7,588 nt of DNA from an uncultured Eubacteriales bacterium (GTDB lineage: Bacteria > Bacillota > Clostridia > Christensenellales > Aristaeellaceae), in the NCBI GenBank assembly GCA_900548125.1, contig URJN01000103.1, positions 1-7,588 on the forward strand, read 5' to 3'. The notes under the pieces are model-generated. The model saw nothing but the letters and a program-made list of their open reading frames with translations. It was not told where the DNA came from and made no database searches. The position numbers and the translations under genes are program-made. The first letter of the stretch is position 1. Each line of letters starts with the position of its first letter. Of the stretch, positions 1-6,624 are shown piece after piece.

Positions 1-16
1 ACCCCACCCTATAATG

Positions 17-22
17 AAGGAG
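17..22 (+). promoter_or_regulatory. Shine-Dalgarno site deciding the methyltransferase start
   Basis: AAGGAG is followed by a six-T spacer and then ATG 29. It overlaps the codons just after the upstream in-frame ATG 14, so it argues for the shorter protein. Confidence 0.8.
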
Positions 23-28
23 TTTTTT

Positions 29-616
29 ATGCCGGAATATTATTATACCAATGCCCCTACCAGTGAACACGAGGATCGCCATTTCACGACTGTGTTCATG
101 GGTAAGACGCTTGCGTTTGATACGGATGCGGGCGTGTTCTCCAAGCAGCATGTCGATCCCGGCAGTGAGCTGCTCTGTAAGAGCCTGCCTGAGCTGCACG
201 GGCGTGTGCTGGATATGGGATGCGGCTGGGGCGCAATGACCGTAATGACGCTGTCGCGCTTTCCGTCGCTTGAAATGACGATGGCAGACGTCAACGAGCG
301 CGCGCTGGCTTTGGCGGCGCAGAATGTCGCCAAGAATCATATGCAGGCAAAGACTGTCCTGTCCGATGGTTTTTTCGCTGTCGAGGGCGAGTTTGACGCC
401 GTGATGACTAATCCGCCGATTCGAGCCGGAAAAGCGGTCATCTATCGGATGTTCGAGGATGCTAAGGCGCATCTCGCGCCCGGCGGTGCGCTGTATCTGG
501 TCATCCGTAAGCAGCAGGGCGCACCGAGCGCACTCAAATTCCTCAAGGAGCTTTACGCAAACGCTGAGGTCATTGCCCGCGATGGCGGTTACTGGATTAT
601 CGCCTGCGAGGTCTGA
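29..616 (+). CDS. Class I SAM-dependent methyltransferase, RsmC/YbxB-like (16S rRNA guanine-N2 methyltransferase family)
   Basis: Predicted cytoplasmic methyltransferase of 195 residues resembling the single-domain YbxB/RsmC-like proteins of Firmicutes, which are roughly 200 residues long; E. coli RsmC carries an additional N-terminal domain. The start is set at ATG 29 because AAGGAG (17-22) lies 6 nt upstream; the in-frame ATG at 14 would have that site inside its own coding region. Visible motifs are the family N-terminus YYYTNAPTSEH (residues 4-14) and TDAGVFSK (32-39), motif I LDMGCGWG (61-68) for SAM binding, an acidic residue D87 after strand 2 in the position that usually contacts the ribose, and NPPI (128-131), the NPP[FYWI] motif of enzymes that methylate exocyclic amino groups. 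The family reaction is N2-guanine methylation of 16S rRNA (G1207 in E. coli); the exact target here is inferred. It is first in the visible operon, with 2 nt to the next gene. Confidence 0.88.
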   Translation: MPEYYYTNAPTSEHEDRHFTTVFMGKTLAFDTDAGVFSKQHVDPGSELLCKSLPELHGRVLDMGCGWGAMTVMTLSRFPSLEMTMADVNERALALAAQNVAKNHMQAKTVLSDGFFAVEGEFDAVMTNPPIRAGKAVIYRMFEDAKAHLAPGGALYLVIRKQQGAPSALKFLKELYANAEVIARDGGYWIIACEV

Positions 617-618
617 CC

Positions 619-2220
619 ATGCGGAGTATGCAGAATATATGGAAGGAACACGCCGGCAGGAAGATTTTCGTCCTGACGCTGGGAGCGGCCGTCTATGCGC
701 TGCTGTTTTCGCTCGGCTCGCAGATTGACCAGACAGGCGTGACGTCGGTGGGGGCAACGCTGACCCGTTTTGCGGTTGCCTTTCCTATCGCATGGATTGT
801 GCTGCTGATGCTGATGGGCGTGCTGATACCGAAAATAACGTGCGTGCAGGGGGAAGAAAAGAAGCCGTTCTGCACATGGTGCGCGTTTCTGGTAATCTTC
901 CTGTGCTATGTGCCAATCTTTCTGATTTATTATCCCGGTACGTTTGCATACGATACGCAGGTGCAGGCAGAACAGGTCGTATACAGCCGGTATACGACGT
1001 TTCATCCGCTGGTGCATACGCTGTTTTTAGGGGCATGCCTGTCCCTGTTTGAAACGCTGGAATCGCTGGAAAAATGCGCGGCGGTATACAGCCTGATTCA
1101 GATGGCTTTGATGGCGGGCTGCTTTGCCCTGACCTGCTCATCGGTTTCAAGAAGCGGCTCACGCCGAGCAGCAAGAATCTGCACGGGCATATTTGCGCTG
1201 TATCCGTTTCATATGATTTTTGCCAGCACATGCACAAAGGATGTTTTGTTTTCCGGTTTTCTGACGGTATTTTTCGCCTGGACGCTGGAATGGATGCGCT
1301 TTCGGAAACTGACGGCTTTGCGGTTTGCGGGCATGGTGGTCAGCGGAATGATGGCGTGCCTGCTTCGCAACAACATGATTTATGCGATGCTGGTCTGGAT
1401 GGTCATTCTGCTGATTTTCGGAGGAAAGCGGCTTCGGAGAATCGCATGCTGTGCGGCGGCTGTATCGGTTTTGTCGCTGATGGTCAATCAGGGGCTTGTG
1501 ATGGCGACGCACGCGGAAAAGGGAAATATTCGGGAGATGTTATCCGTTCCCATACAGCAGCTTTCCCGCGCGCACAGGCTTGCGCCGCAGGTCTTTACGC
1601 AGGAGGAACAACAGGCTCTGGATACCTATATCTGCGACAGGGGCTATGAGCTCTACGACGAAACGCTGTCCGATCAGGTCAAATGGCGTTTCCAAACGGA
1701 AGAATTCAAAAAAGACCCTGTCGGCGCGGCGAAGCTGTGGCTATCCGTCGGGAAGAAATGTCCCGAAATCTATCTGGATGCTTTTCTGAATCTGATGCTC
1801 CCGTATCTGTATCCCTATCAGGTCTATCGGGTGACGCCGGAGTACATTGATTCCGGCTCATACGGAACGGTGCTGACTGAATTATACAGCCAGCCGCCGC
1901 TCGTTCATCCGTCGAGATTCAAAGGCATCCGGAACTGGCTGGACACCCAAATCTGGGCGGACGGCGCGGATCATTTTCCAATCCTGCGATGGGTATTCAA
2001 CGCGGGGCTTATCATCTGGCTGATGCTTTTGAGCGTATTTTCTGCCATGTATGCAGGAAATTGGAAACGGTTCATCGTTCTGCTTTTGCCGGTGCTGTTG
2101 TGGGGAACGTATCTGCTGGGACCGGTGGCGCAGTCGAGATATCTATATCCGTTTGTCTGCATACTGCCGCTGCTTTTCGTGATACCAAAGAATGAGGAGG
2201 TCGGGGAAAATGACGTTTGA
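619..2220 (+). CDS. Polytopic membrane protein, DUF6020-like, possible GT-C type glycosyltransferase
   Basis: A 533-residue integral membrane protein. I count about 12-13 hydrophobic segments: roughly 15-35, 50-72, 87-106, 128-148, 155-175, 187-204, 208-226, 233-250, 253-267, 274-297, 458-478, 483-502 and 508-522. A long soluble, probably extracytoplasmic region spans about 298-457. The pattern matches the DUF6020 family as I remember it: YYPGTFAYDTQ (104-114) after an early membrane segment, then FHPLVHTL (128-135), TKDVLFSGF (206-214), LLRNN (248-252) and QSRYLYPF near the C-terminus (505-512). An acidic residue in the first outer loop (D112) is reminiscent of GT-C enzymes using lipid-linked sugars; that function is inferred. 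ATG 619 has GAGG at 608-611 with 7-nt spacing, only 2 nt after the previous stop. The gene end overlaps the next gene by 11 nt. GC content looks lower than its neighbours (one sampled 60-nt line is 37%). Confidence 0.75.
   Translation: MRSMQNIWKEHAGRKIFVLTLGAAVYALLFSLGSQIDQTGVTSVGATLTRFAVAFPIAWIVLLMLMGVLIPKITCVQGEEKKPFCTWCAFLVIFLCYVPIFLIYYPGTFAYDTQVQAEQVVYSRYTTFHPLVHTLFLGACLSLFETLESLEKCAAVYSLIQMALMAGCFALTCSSVSRSGSRRAARICTGIFALYPFHMIFASTCTKDVLFSGFLTVFFAWTLEWMRFRKLTALRFAGMVVSGMMACLLRNNMIYAMLVWMVILLIFGGKRLRRIACCAAAVSVLSLMVNQGLVMATHAEKGNIREMLSVPIQQLSRAHRLAPQVFTQEEQQALDTYICDRGYELYDETLSDQVKWRFQTEEFKKDPVGAAKLWLSVGKKCPEIYLDAFLNLMLPYLYPYQVYRVTPEYIDSGSYGTVLTELYSQPPLVHPSRFKGIRNWLDTQIWADGADHFPILRWVFNAGLIIWLMLLSVFSAMYAGNWKRFIVLLLPVLLWGTYLLGPVAQSRYLYPFVCILPLLFVIPKNEEVGENDV
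2195..2200 (+). promoter_or_regulatory. Shine-Dalgarno site deciding the C-S lyase start
   Basis: A perfect AGGAGG lies 9 nt before ATG 2210 and inside the 3' end of the membrane protein gene. It directly follows the alternative in-frame ATG 2192, so that upstream ATG cannot use it. It favours ATG 2210 and translational coupling to the upstream gene. Confidence 0.85.
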
Positions 2221-3385
2221 CAAGGCTTATTTTGACGCCGGCATTTCGCGCATCGGCACAAACTGCGTGAAATGGGACGGCATGCTGGAGGAAAACAAGG
2301 ATCCGGATATGATTCCGATGTGGGTTGCGGATATGGATTTTCCGTCGCCGCCCGCTGTCGCGCAGGCACTCGCCAAGGTCGCCGCGCAGGGAACATGGGG
2401 CTATACGCACGCGGGGGAGAAGGACGCCCGCGCGCTGAGCGACTACTGGAAGCGGCGTCATCAGGTTGCCATTGATCCTCAATCGGTGATGGTGCTTCCG
2501 TGCGTTGTATCCGGCTTGCGCATGTGTGTGCGTGCGCTGACCGAGCCGAACGACGGCGTGCTGATTTTTACGCCAATCTACGGTCCGTTCTATGCGTCCA
2601 TCCGAGAGAACGGAAGAAAGGTTGTCGCCAGTCCGCTGGAGCGCGACGAAAAGGGACGCTATACGCTGAATCTCGCCGACGCGGAGGGAAAGCTCGCCTC
2701 GCGCGAAGCGAAGATGGTCATGATGTGTTCGCCGCATAATCCGTGCGGACGCGCATGGTCGGAGAAGGAGCTTGCGGATGTAGCTGCGCTTTGCTATAAA
2801 TACGGTGTGCCGCTGGCGTGCGACGAGATTCACGCGGATTTTGTCTACCCGCCCGCAGAGCATCACTGCATGCTGGATGCGCCGCACGCACGCGAGTTTG
2901 CCGTTATGCTCTGCGCGGCAAGCAAGACCTACAATGTCGCAGGGCTTCAGCAGAGCGCTATTATCTGCGAGAACGAAAAGATGCGTGAGCGCATCCGCAG
3001 GGAAATCACCGCCTGCGGTGTGACGAGCGGCAATGTGTTTGCGTTGGCGGCTACCCGCGCCGCCTATACGGGCTGCGACGAGTGGCTTGACGGCTTGAAG
3101 GCGTACCTGATGGAGAACCGCGATTTCGTGATGCAGTATGCCAAGGAAAACTTCCCGAAGGTTGTCGTGACGCCGCTGGAGGCGACATATCTGATGTGGC
3201 TGGACTGCCGCGCACTGGGGCTTGAGCAGGAGGAACTGATGCGTCGGCTGCTCGATGCGCATGTTCGAGTGAACGACGGTTTGGTTTTTGGCGAGGGTGG
3301 ACGCGGATTTATCCGCTTGAACATCGGGTGTCCGCGTGCACAGCTGGAAGCGGCACTGGATCGAATGAAAACAGTTTTGGGATAA
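2210..3385 (+). CDS. patB: MalY/PatB-family PLP-dependent C-S beta-lyase (cystathionine beta-lyase type)
   Basis: Predicted cytosolic fold-type I PLP enzyme of 391 residues, the usual family length (about 390). The family cleaves cystathionine and other cysteine S-conjugates by beta-elimination to a thiol, pyruvate and ammonia. Family signatures are visible in order: GTNCVKWDG (16-24), MWVADMDFPSPPAV (37-50), WGYTH with Y65, TPIYGPF with the stacking Y124, SPHNPCG with N177, CDEIHAD with D205 (pyridine nitrogen contact), ASKTYNVAG with Schiff-base lysine K239, and GFIRLNIGCPR with R369 for the substrate carboxylate. All key residues are intact. The start is chosen for the AGGAGG at 2195-2200; an in-frame ATG at 2192 would add six residues. 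It overlaps the membrane protein gene by 11 nt and is 15 nt from the dipeptidase gene. The true S-conjugate substrate cannot be read from sequence; an aminotransferase label is a common but less likely alternative. Confidence 0.92.
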   Translation: MTFDKAYFDAGISRIGTNCVKWDGMLEENKDPDMIPMWVADMDFPSPPAVAQALAKVAAQGTWGYTHAGEKDARALSDYWKRRHQVAIDPQSVMVLPCVVSGLRMCVRALTEPNDGVLIFTPIYGPFYASIRENGRKVVASPLERDEKGRYTLNLADAEGKLASREAKMVMMCSPHNPCGRAWSEKELADVAALCYKYGVPLACDEIHADFVYPPAEHHCMLDAPHAREFAVMLCAASKTYNVAGLQQSAIICENEKMRERIRREITACGVTSGNVFALAATRAAYTGCDEWLDGLKAYLMENRDFVMQYAKENFPKVVVTPLEATYLMWLDCRALGLEQEELMRRLLDAHVRVNDGLVFGEGGRGFIRLNIGCPRAQLEAALDRMKTVLG

Positions 3386-3400
3386 GAGAGGAGAATTCTC

Positions 3401-4774
3401 ATGCAGTACAATGAAAAGCTGGATGCGGCGCTTGCCGCTCTTAAAGACGACATGGTAGAAACCCTTCAGCGTTGGGTGCGCGTGCCGAGCGTGCGCGCCG
3501 AGAGAAGCGCGGAGAATGCGCCGTTTGGCGCGGACGTTCGCCGTGCGCTGGATACCGCGATGGCGGATTTGAAGCGGCTTGGATTTGAGCCGCGCGATGT
3601 GGACGGGTATTGCTGCGACACGGAAATCGGTTCGGGCGATGACGTTGTGGCGGTGCTGGCGCATCTGGACGTCGTGCCCGAGGGCGACGGATGGATTCAT
3701 GAGCCTTACGGCGCGGAAATCATCGACGGACGCATGATTGGGCGCGGAACCAGCGACGACAAGGGCCCCGGCGTTGCCGCGCTCTTTGGCATGAAAGCAA
3801 TCATGGATGCGGGTATTCCGCTTCGCCGCCGCTGCCGCCTGATTCTGGGCTGCGATGAAGAATGCGGCATGGAGGATCTGGAGTATTACGAGAAGAAGGT
3901 CGGTCTGCCGGATATGGGCTTCTCTCCGGACGCGAATTTCCCGCTCATCAACACCGAAAAGGGCATCATGCAGCTCACTCTCCATGCGCCGATGGCAGAT
4001 AATCGTCTGCTTGAAATCGCATCCGGAACGCGCTGCAACATCGTTCCGAATCTGGCGACGGCGGTTCTGGCGGGCGATTGGCGCGAAGCGGCTGCCGATG
4101 CGTTTGATGTCGATGACGAGGATTGCCAGCTGGAAACCGAGCTGGCGGACGGAAACACCCGCCTGACGGTGACCGGCGTTGCCTCGCACGCATCCTGCCC
4201 GGAGAAGGGCAAGAATGCCGCGAAGATGCTCATTGCCGTGCTGAACAAGCTGGGCATCGGCGGTGCGCCGATTGCGCTGCTTGATGAAGCGGCGGGCGAG
4301 GGAGCGGAGGGCGCGAATCTGGGCATTGCGGGCAGCGACGCGGTTTCCGGCAAGCTGACCATCAATCTCGGTCTGCTCTCTGCGAAGGAAGGCAAGCTGG
4401 ATGTGACGTTTGACTGCCGCTTCCCGGTGTTCTTCAATGACCGCACCATCAGCGAAACGGTTGCCAAGCGTCTTGCGCCCGCGGGCTTTGTACTTGAGCC
4501 GGCGCACGCGAGCCAGCCGCATCACGTTCCGGAAAGCAGCGAGCTGGTTGTCAAGCTGATGGATGTTTACAACACCATCACGGGCGCGGACGCGAAGCCG
4601 TTTGCCATCGGCGGTGGTACGTATGCGCGCCACCTGAAGGAAGGTGTGGCATACGGCATGCTTTTCCCGGGCGAGCTGGAGCTGGAGCATCAGGCGAACG
4701 AGAGCATTGATGTTGCCAACTTTATCAAAGCGGCGCGAATCTACGCTTATGCAATCCTTGCGCTCTGCGCGTAA
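3401..4774 (+). CDS. pepV: PepV-type M20 family dipeptidase (di-zinc Xaa-His/broad dipeptidase)
   Basis: Predicted cytosolic di-zinc exopeptidase of 457 residues, close to the roughly 470 of lactobacillal PepV. The M20 motifs are all present: AHLDVVPEGDGW with H88 (metal) and D90; GRGTSDDKGP with bridging D119; GCDEECGMED with general base E153 and metal ligand E154; FSPDANFP with D177; RCNIVPN (211-217) and GVASHASCPEKG with H263 in the lid domain; and the final histidine ligand H430 in ELELEHQANE. A GGGTYAR glycine loop at 404-410 is typical of the PepV/DapE-like branch. The start has AGGAG (3389-3393) with 7-nt spacing. PepV enzymes hydrolyse a broad range of dipeptides with an unblocked N-terminus, including Cys-Gly conjugates in staphylococci. 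Placed 15 nt after the C-S lyase, it may supply that enzyme with free cysteine conjugates (inference). Confidence 0.92.
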   Translation: MQYNEKLDAALAALKDDMVETLQRWVRVPSVRAERSAENAPFGADVRRALDTAMADLKRLGFEPRDVDGYCCDTEIGSGDDVVAVLAHLDVVPEGDGWIHEPYGAEIIDGRMIGRGTSDDKGPGVAALFGMKAIMDAGIPLRRRCRLILGCDEECGMEDLEYYEKKVGLPDMGFSPDANFPLINTEKGIMQLTLHAPMADNRLLEIASGTRCNIVPNLATAVLAGDWREAAADAFDVDDEDCQLETELADGNTRLTVTGVASHASCPEKGKNAAKMLIAVLNKLGIGGAPIALLDEAAGEGAEGANLGIAGSDAVSGKLTINLGLLSAKEGKLDVTFDCRFPVFFNDRTISETVAKRLAPAGFVLEPAHASQPHHVPESSELVVKLMDVYNTITGADAKPFAIGGGTYARHLKEGVAYGMLFPGELELEHQANESIDVANFIKAARIYAYAILALCA

Positions 4775-4791
4775 ACGGGGAGGAAAAAGAC

Positions 4792-5463
4792 ATGCTTTCT
4801 CATCATGAGGTTTTGACGGCAATTCGTCGGGAAAAGCTGATTGCGATTCTGCGCGGCGTTCCGATGGAAAAGCTGGATGGCGTGGTGGAAGCGCTGGCGG
4901 CTGGCGGCGTGCGCATTCTGGAATTTACGTTTGACCACGACGGCGAGGATTGCATCCGCGAGAATGCGGCGAAGATTCGCCATACGGTTGAAAAATACGG
5001 CAGCAGCATGCTGGTCGGATGCGGCACGGCGTTGACTGTTGCGGAGGTTGAAGCCGCATGCGACGCGGGCGCATGCCTGGTCATTTCACCGAATGTGGAT
5101 TACGGCGTCATCCGCCGGACACGTCAGCTCGGCATGGTATCCATGCCCGGCGCGCTTACGCCGACGGAAATCGTTGCGGCGCATAACGCGGGCGCGGATA
5201 TCGTAAAGCTGTTCCCGGCGGGAGAGCTTGGCGTGGGGTATATCAAGGCGGTTCGTGCGCCGCTGGCGCATATCCCGATGACGGCGGTCGGCGGAGTCAA
5301 GCCGGAAAACGTGAGTGAATTCCTGAACGCGGGCGTGTGCGGCTTTGGCGTGGGCGGTCAGCTCGTGCCGGCAAAGGCTGTGCGCGAGGGAGATTATGCG
5401 GCGGTTGAAGCGCGGGCGAAGGCATTCACGCAGGCAATCGCAGAATGGGAGGCGGCGAAATGA
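4792..5463 (+). CDS. KDPG/KDPGal aldolase (2-dehydro-3-deoxy-6-phosphogluconate or -galactonate aldolase)
   Basis: A class I (Schiff-base) aldolase of 223 residues, near the family norm of about 205-215. It splits a 2-keto-3-deoxy-6-phospho sugar acid into pyruvate and glyceraldehyde 3-phosphate in the cytosol. Visible motifs: IAILRGV (17-23), catalytic glutamate E44 in ILEFTFD, VGCGTALT (75-82; family GAGT, here with cysteine C77), ISPNVD (98-103), MPGALTPTEI (118-127), IVKLFPA with Schiff-base lysine K139, and the phosphate-binding AVGGVKPEN near the C-terminus. GGGGAGG (4777-4783) lies 8 nt before ATG 4792. The gene overlaps the kinase by 4 nt, so the galactonate form (DgoA/KDPGal) is favoured over Eda, but the family does not separate the two epimers by sequence alone. 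I therefore leave the symbol empty. Confidence 0.9.
   Translation: MLSHHEVLTAIRREKLIAILRGVPMEKLDGVVEALAAGGVRILEFTFDHDGEDCIRENAAKIRHTVEKYGSSMLVGCGTALTVAEVEAACDAGACLVISPNVDYGVIRRTRQLGMVSMPGALTPTEIVAAHNAGADIVKLFPAGELGVGYIKAVRAPLAHIPMTAVGGVKPENVSEFLNAGVCGFGVGGQLVPAKAVREGDYAAVEARAKAFTQAIAEWEAAK
5447..5452 (+). promoter_or_regulatory. Shine-Dalgarno site deciding the DgoK start
   Basis: GGGAGG lies inside the last codons of the aldolase gene, 7 nt before ATG 5460. The in-frame ATG at 5445 overlaps this site and is therefore not the likely start. Confidence 0.8.
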
Positions 5464-6533
5464 TTTTCATTATTGACGGCGGAACGACGAACCTGCGCGT
5501 GACGCTGCTCAGCGACGAGCGCAAACCGCTGGACAGCATAGCGCGGGACGGCGGCGTTCGCCATACCGCAGTAGACGGAAACAACAGCTATCTGAAAACG
5601 ACGCTTGCGGAGTGCATCGCGCAGCTGCTCGGCAGGAATGGGCTTGAAGCGGGCGACGTGCGCCGCTGCATCGCCTACGGCATGATTACCAGCGACATGG
5701 GCTTGCTCGAAATCCCGCATGTATCTGCGCCTGCGTCGGCGCAGGATTTGAAAAACGCGATGCGTGAGCAGGTCTTTCCGGAAATCGCGCCGTTCCCCAT
5801 CGCGTTTATCCCCGGTGTGCGCAACTTTGCCGCGCCCGTGGATTTGGAAAACTTCAGCGTGATGGATATGATGCGCGGAGAGGAAACGGAAGCCATCGGA
5901 CTGTATGACCTGCTGGGACTGAAGGAGAAGGCGATGCTTGTCCTGCCCGGCTCGCACAACAAATTCGTTGCGATGAGCGAAGAAGGAAAAATCATCGGCT
6001 GCATGACGTCCATATCCGGTGAACTGCTGGATGCGATGACCCATCATACCATCCTTGCCGATGCGGTCGGAAGCGCGTTTGTGACGCCGGAAACCTATGT
6101 CAGCGAAATGGCGATGGAGGGCGCATGGGCTTGCTCGCAAAGCGGGCTGGGGCGCGCGGCGTTCTCCGGACGAATCCTGCGGACGCTGGGCAAGCGCAGC
6201 ACGGCGGAGATTCAGAGCTACCTGCTTGGCGCGGCACTGGCGCTGGACGTGCAGGCGATGGAAGATTTCCTTCCCGATGAGCCGGAGGAGATTCCGCTTC
6301 CGACGGGCACGGTGATTCAGTCGCTCGGCGTAGGCGCGGCACTCGGCTTTCCGCCGACGGTTGAGCCGATGCACGACATTCTTCTGCCGAGAATCTACGT
6401 TGCGGGAAAAGCACCTGTACAGCAGGCGATGATTGACGTGCTTGGCGCGCTGGGATATGAGGGCGCGATTGCCGTTCCGCGTGAGATTTCCGCGAAGATG
6501 GGCGTGAGCGGTGCTTTGAAAATCGGCGGTTAA
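5460..6533 (+). CDS. dgoK: 2-dehydro-3-deoxygalactonokinase, DgoK family
   Basis: Predicted cytosolic sugar-acid kinase of 357 residues in the ASKHA-like DgoK family; E. coli DgoK is about 290, so this one is longer. It phosphorylates 2-keto-3-deoxygalactonate at C6 using ATP, making the aldolase substrate. Visible motifs: the N-terminal phosphate loop IIDGGTTNLR (4-13), AYGMITSDMG (72-81), the family block MMRGEETEAIG (137-147), VLPGSHNKFV (161-170) and SISGELLDAM (184-193), whose equivalents MRGEET, PGTH and TGEL occur in E. coli DgoK. A C-terminal block with VAGKAPVQQAM lies near the end. The ATG overlaps the aldolase stop as ATGA (5460-5463), indicating translational coupling and matched dosage. 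It is the last gene of the operon, 20 nt before a strong terminator. A related sugar-acid kinase specificity is possible. Confidence 0.9.
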   Translation: MIFIIDGGTTNLRVTLLSDERKPLDSIARDGGVRHTAVDGNNSYLKTTLAECIAQLLGRNGLEAGDVRRCIAYGMITSDMGLLEIPHVSAPASAQDLKNAMREQVFPEIAPFPIAFIPGVRNFAAPVDLENFSVMDMMRGEETEAIGLYDLLGLKEKAMLVLPGSHNKFVAMSEEGKIIGCMTSISGELLDAMTHHTILADAVGSAFVTPETYVSEMAMEGAWACSQSGLGRAAFSGRILRTLGKRSTAEIQSYLLGAALALDVQAMEDFLPDEPEEIPLPTGTVIQSLGVGAALGFPPTVEPMHDILLPRIYVAGKAPVQQAMIDVLGALGYEGAIAVPREISAKMGVSGALKIGG

Positions 6534-6553
6534 AAGGGAAGAATTGTTTTTAA

Positions 6554-6584
6554 GGGGGGGAGTGCATAGACGCTCCCTCTTTTT
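6554..6584 (+). terminator. Rho-independent terminator of the six-gene operon
   Basis: The G-run 6555-6564 pairs with 6571-6580 through about 10 bp including G-U wobbles, with the six-base loop CATAGA (6565-6570). A run of five T (6580-6584) follows immediately. It begins 20 nt after the DgoK stop and is the only clear intrinsic terminator in the window. Confidence 0.85.
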
Positions 6585-6585
6585 G

Positions 6586-6616
6586 CATACCCATCTTTCG
6601 AGAGAGGGTGGGTATG
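6586..6616 (+). promoter_or_regulatory. Strong hairpin in the leader of the downstream gene, possible translational or transcriptional control element
   Basis: The arm CATACCCA (6586-6593) pairs perfectly with TGGGTATG (6609-6616), and the pairing continues inward through wobble and Watson-Crick pairs to a small loop around 6599-6603. There is no T-run after it on the plus strand, and on the minus strand the sequence after it is A-rich, so it is not a terminator in either direction. Its 3' arm holds the purine-rich AGAGAGGG (6601-6608), the only plausible ribosome binding site for the following gene, so folding would hide it. A regulatory role is inferred; no ligand or protein is indicated. 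Confidence 0.5.
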
Positions 6617-6624
6617 TGCGCTGT

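Noticed and set aside
3391..3400. The palindrome GAGAATTCTC just before the dipeptidase start
   Set aside because: It is short, cannot form a stable hairpin without a loop, and partly coincides with the ribosome binding site; no second copy was noticed to suggest an operator.
2072..4822. A 916-codon open frame on the minus strand across the C-S lyase and dipeptidase genes
   Set aside because: It is exactly in register with the sense codons of both genes, so its stops would need sense TTA, CTA or TCA codons, which these GC-rich genes avoid. Its product is rich in Arg, His, Ala and Gln with no family motifs, while the plus-strand proteins have complete active sites.
5725..5744. A perfect 7-bp inverted repeat with a 6-base loop inside dgoK
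   Set aside because: It lies in a well-conserved coding frame, has no T-run, and such stems are expected in GC-rich coding sequence.
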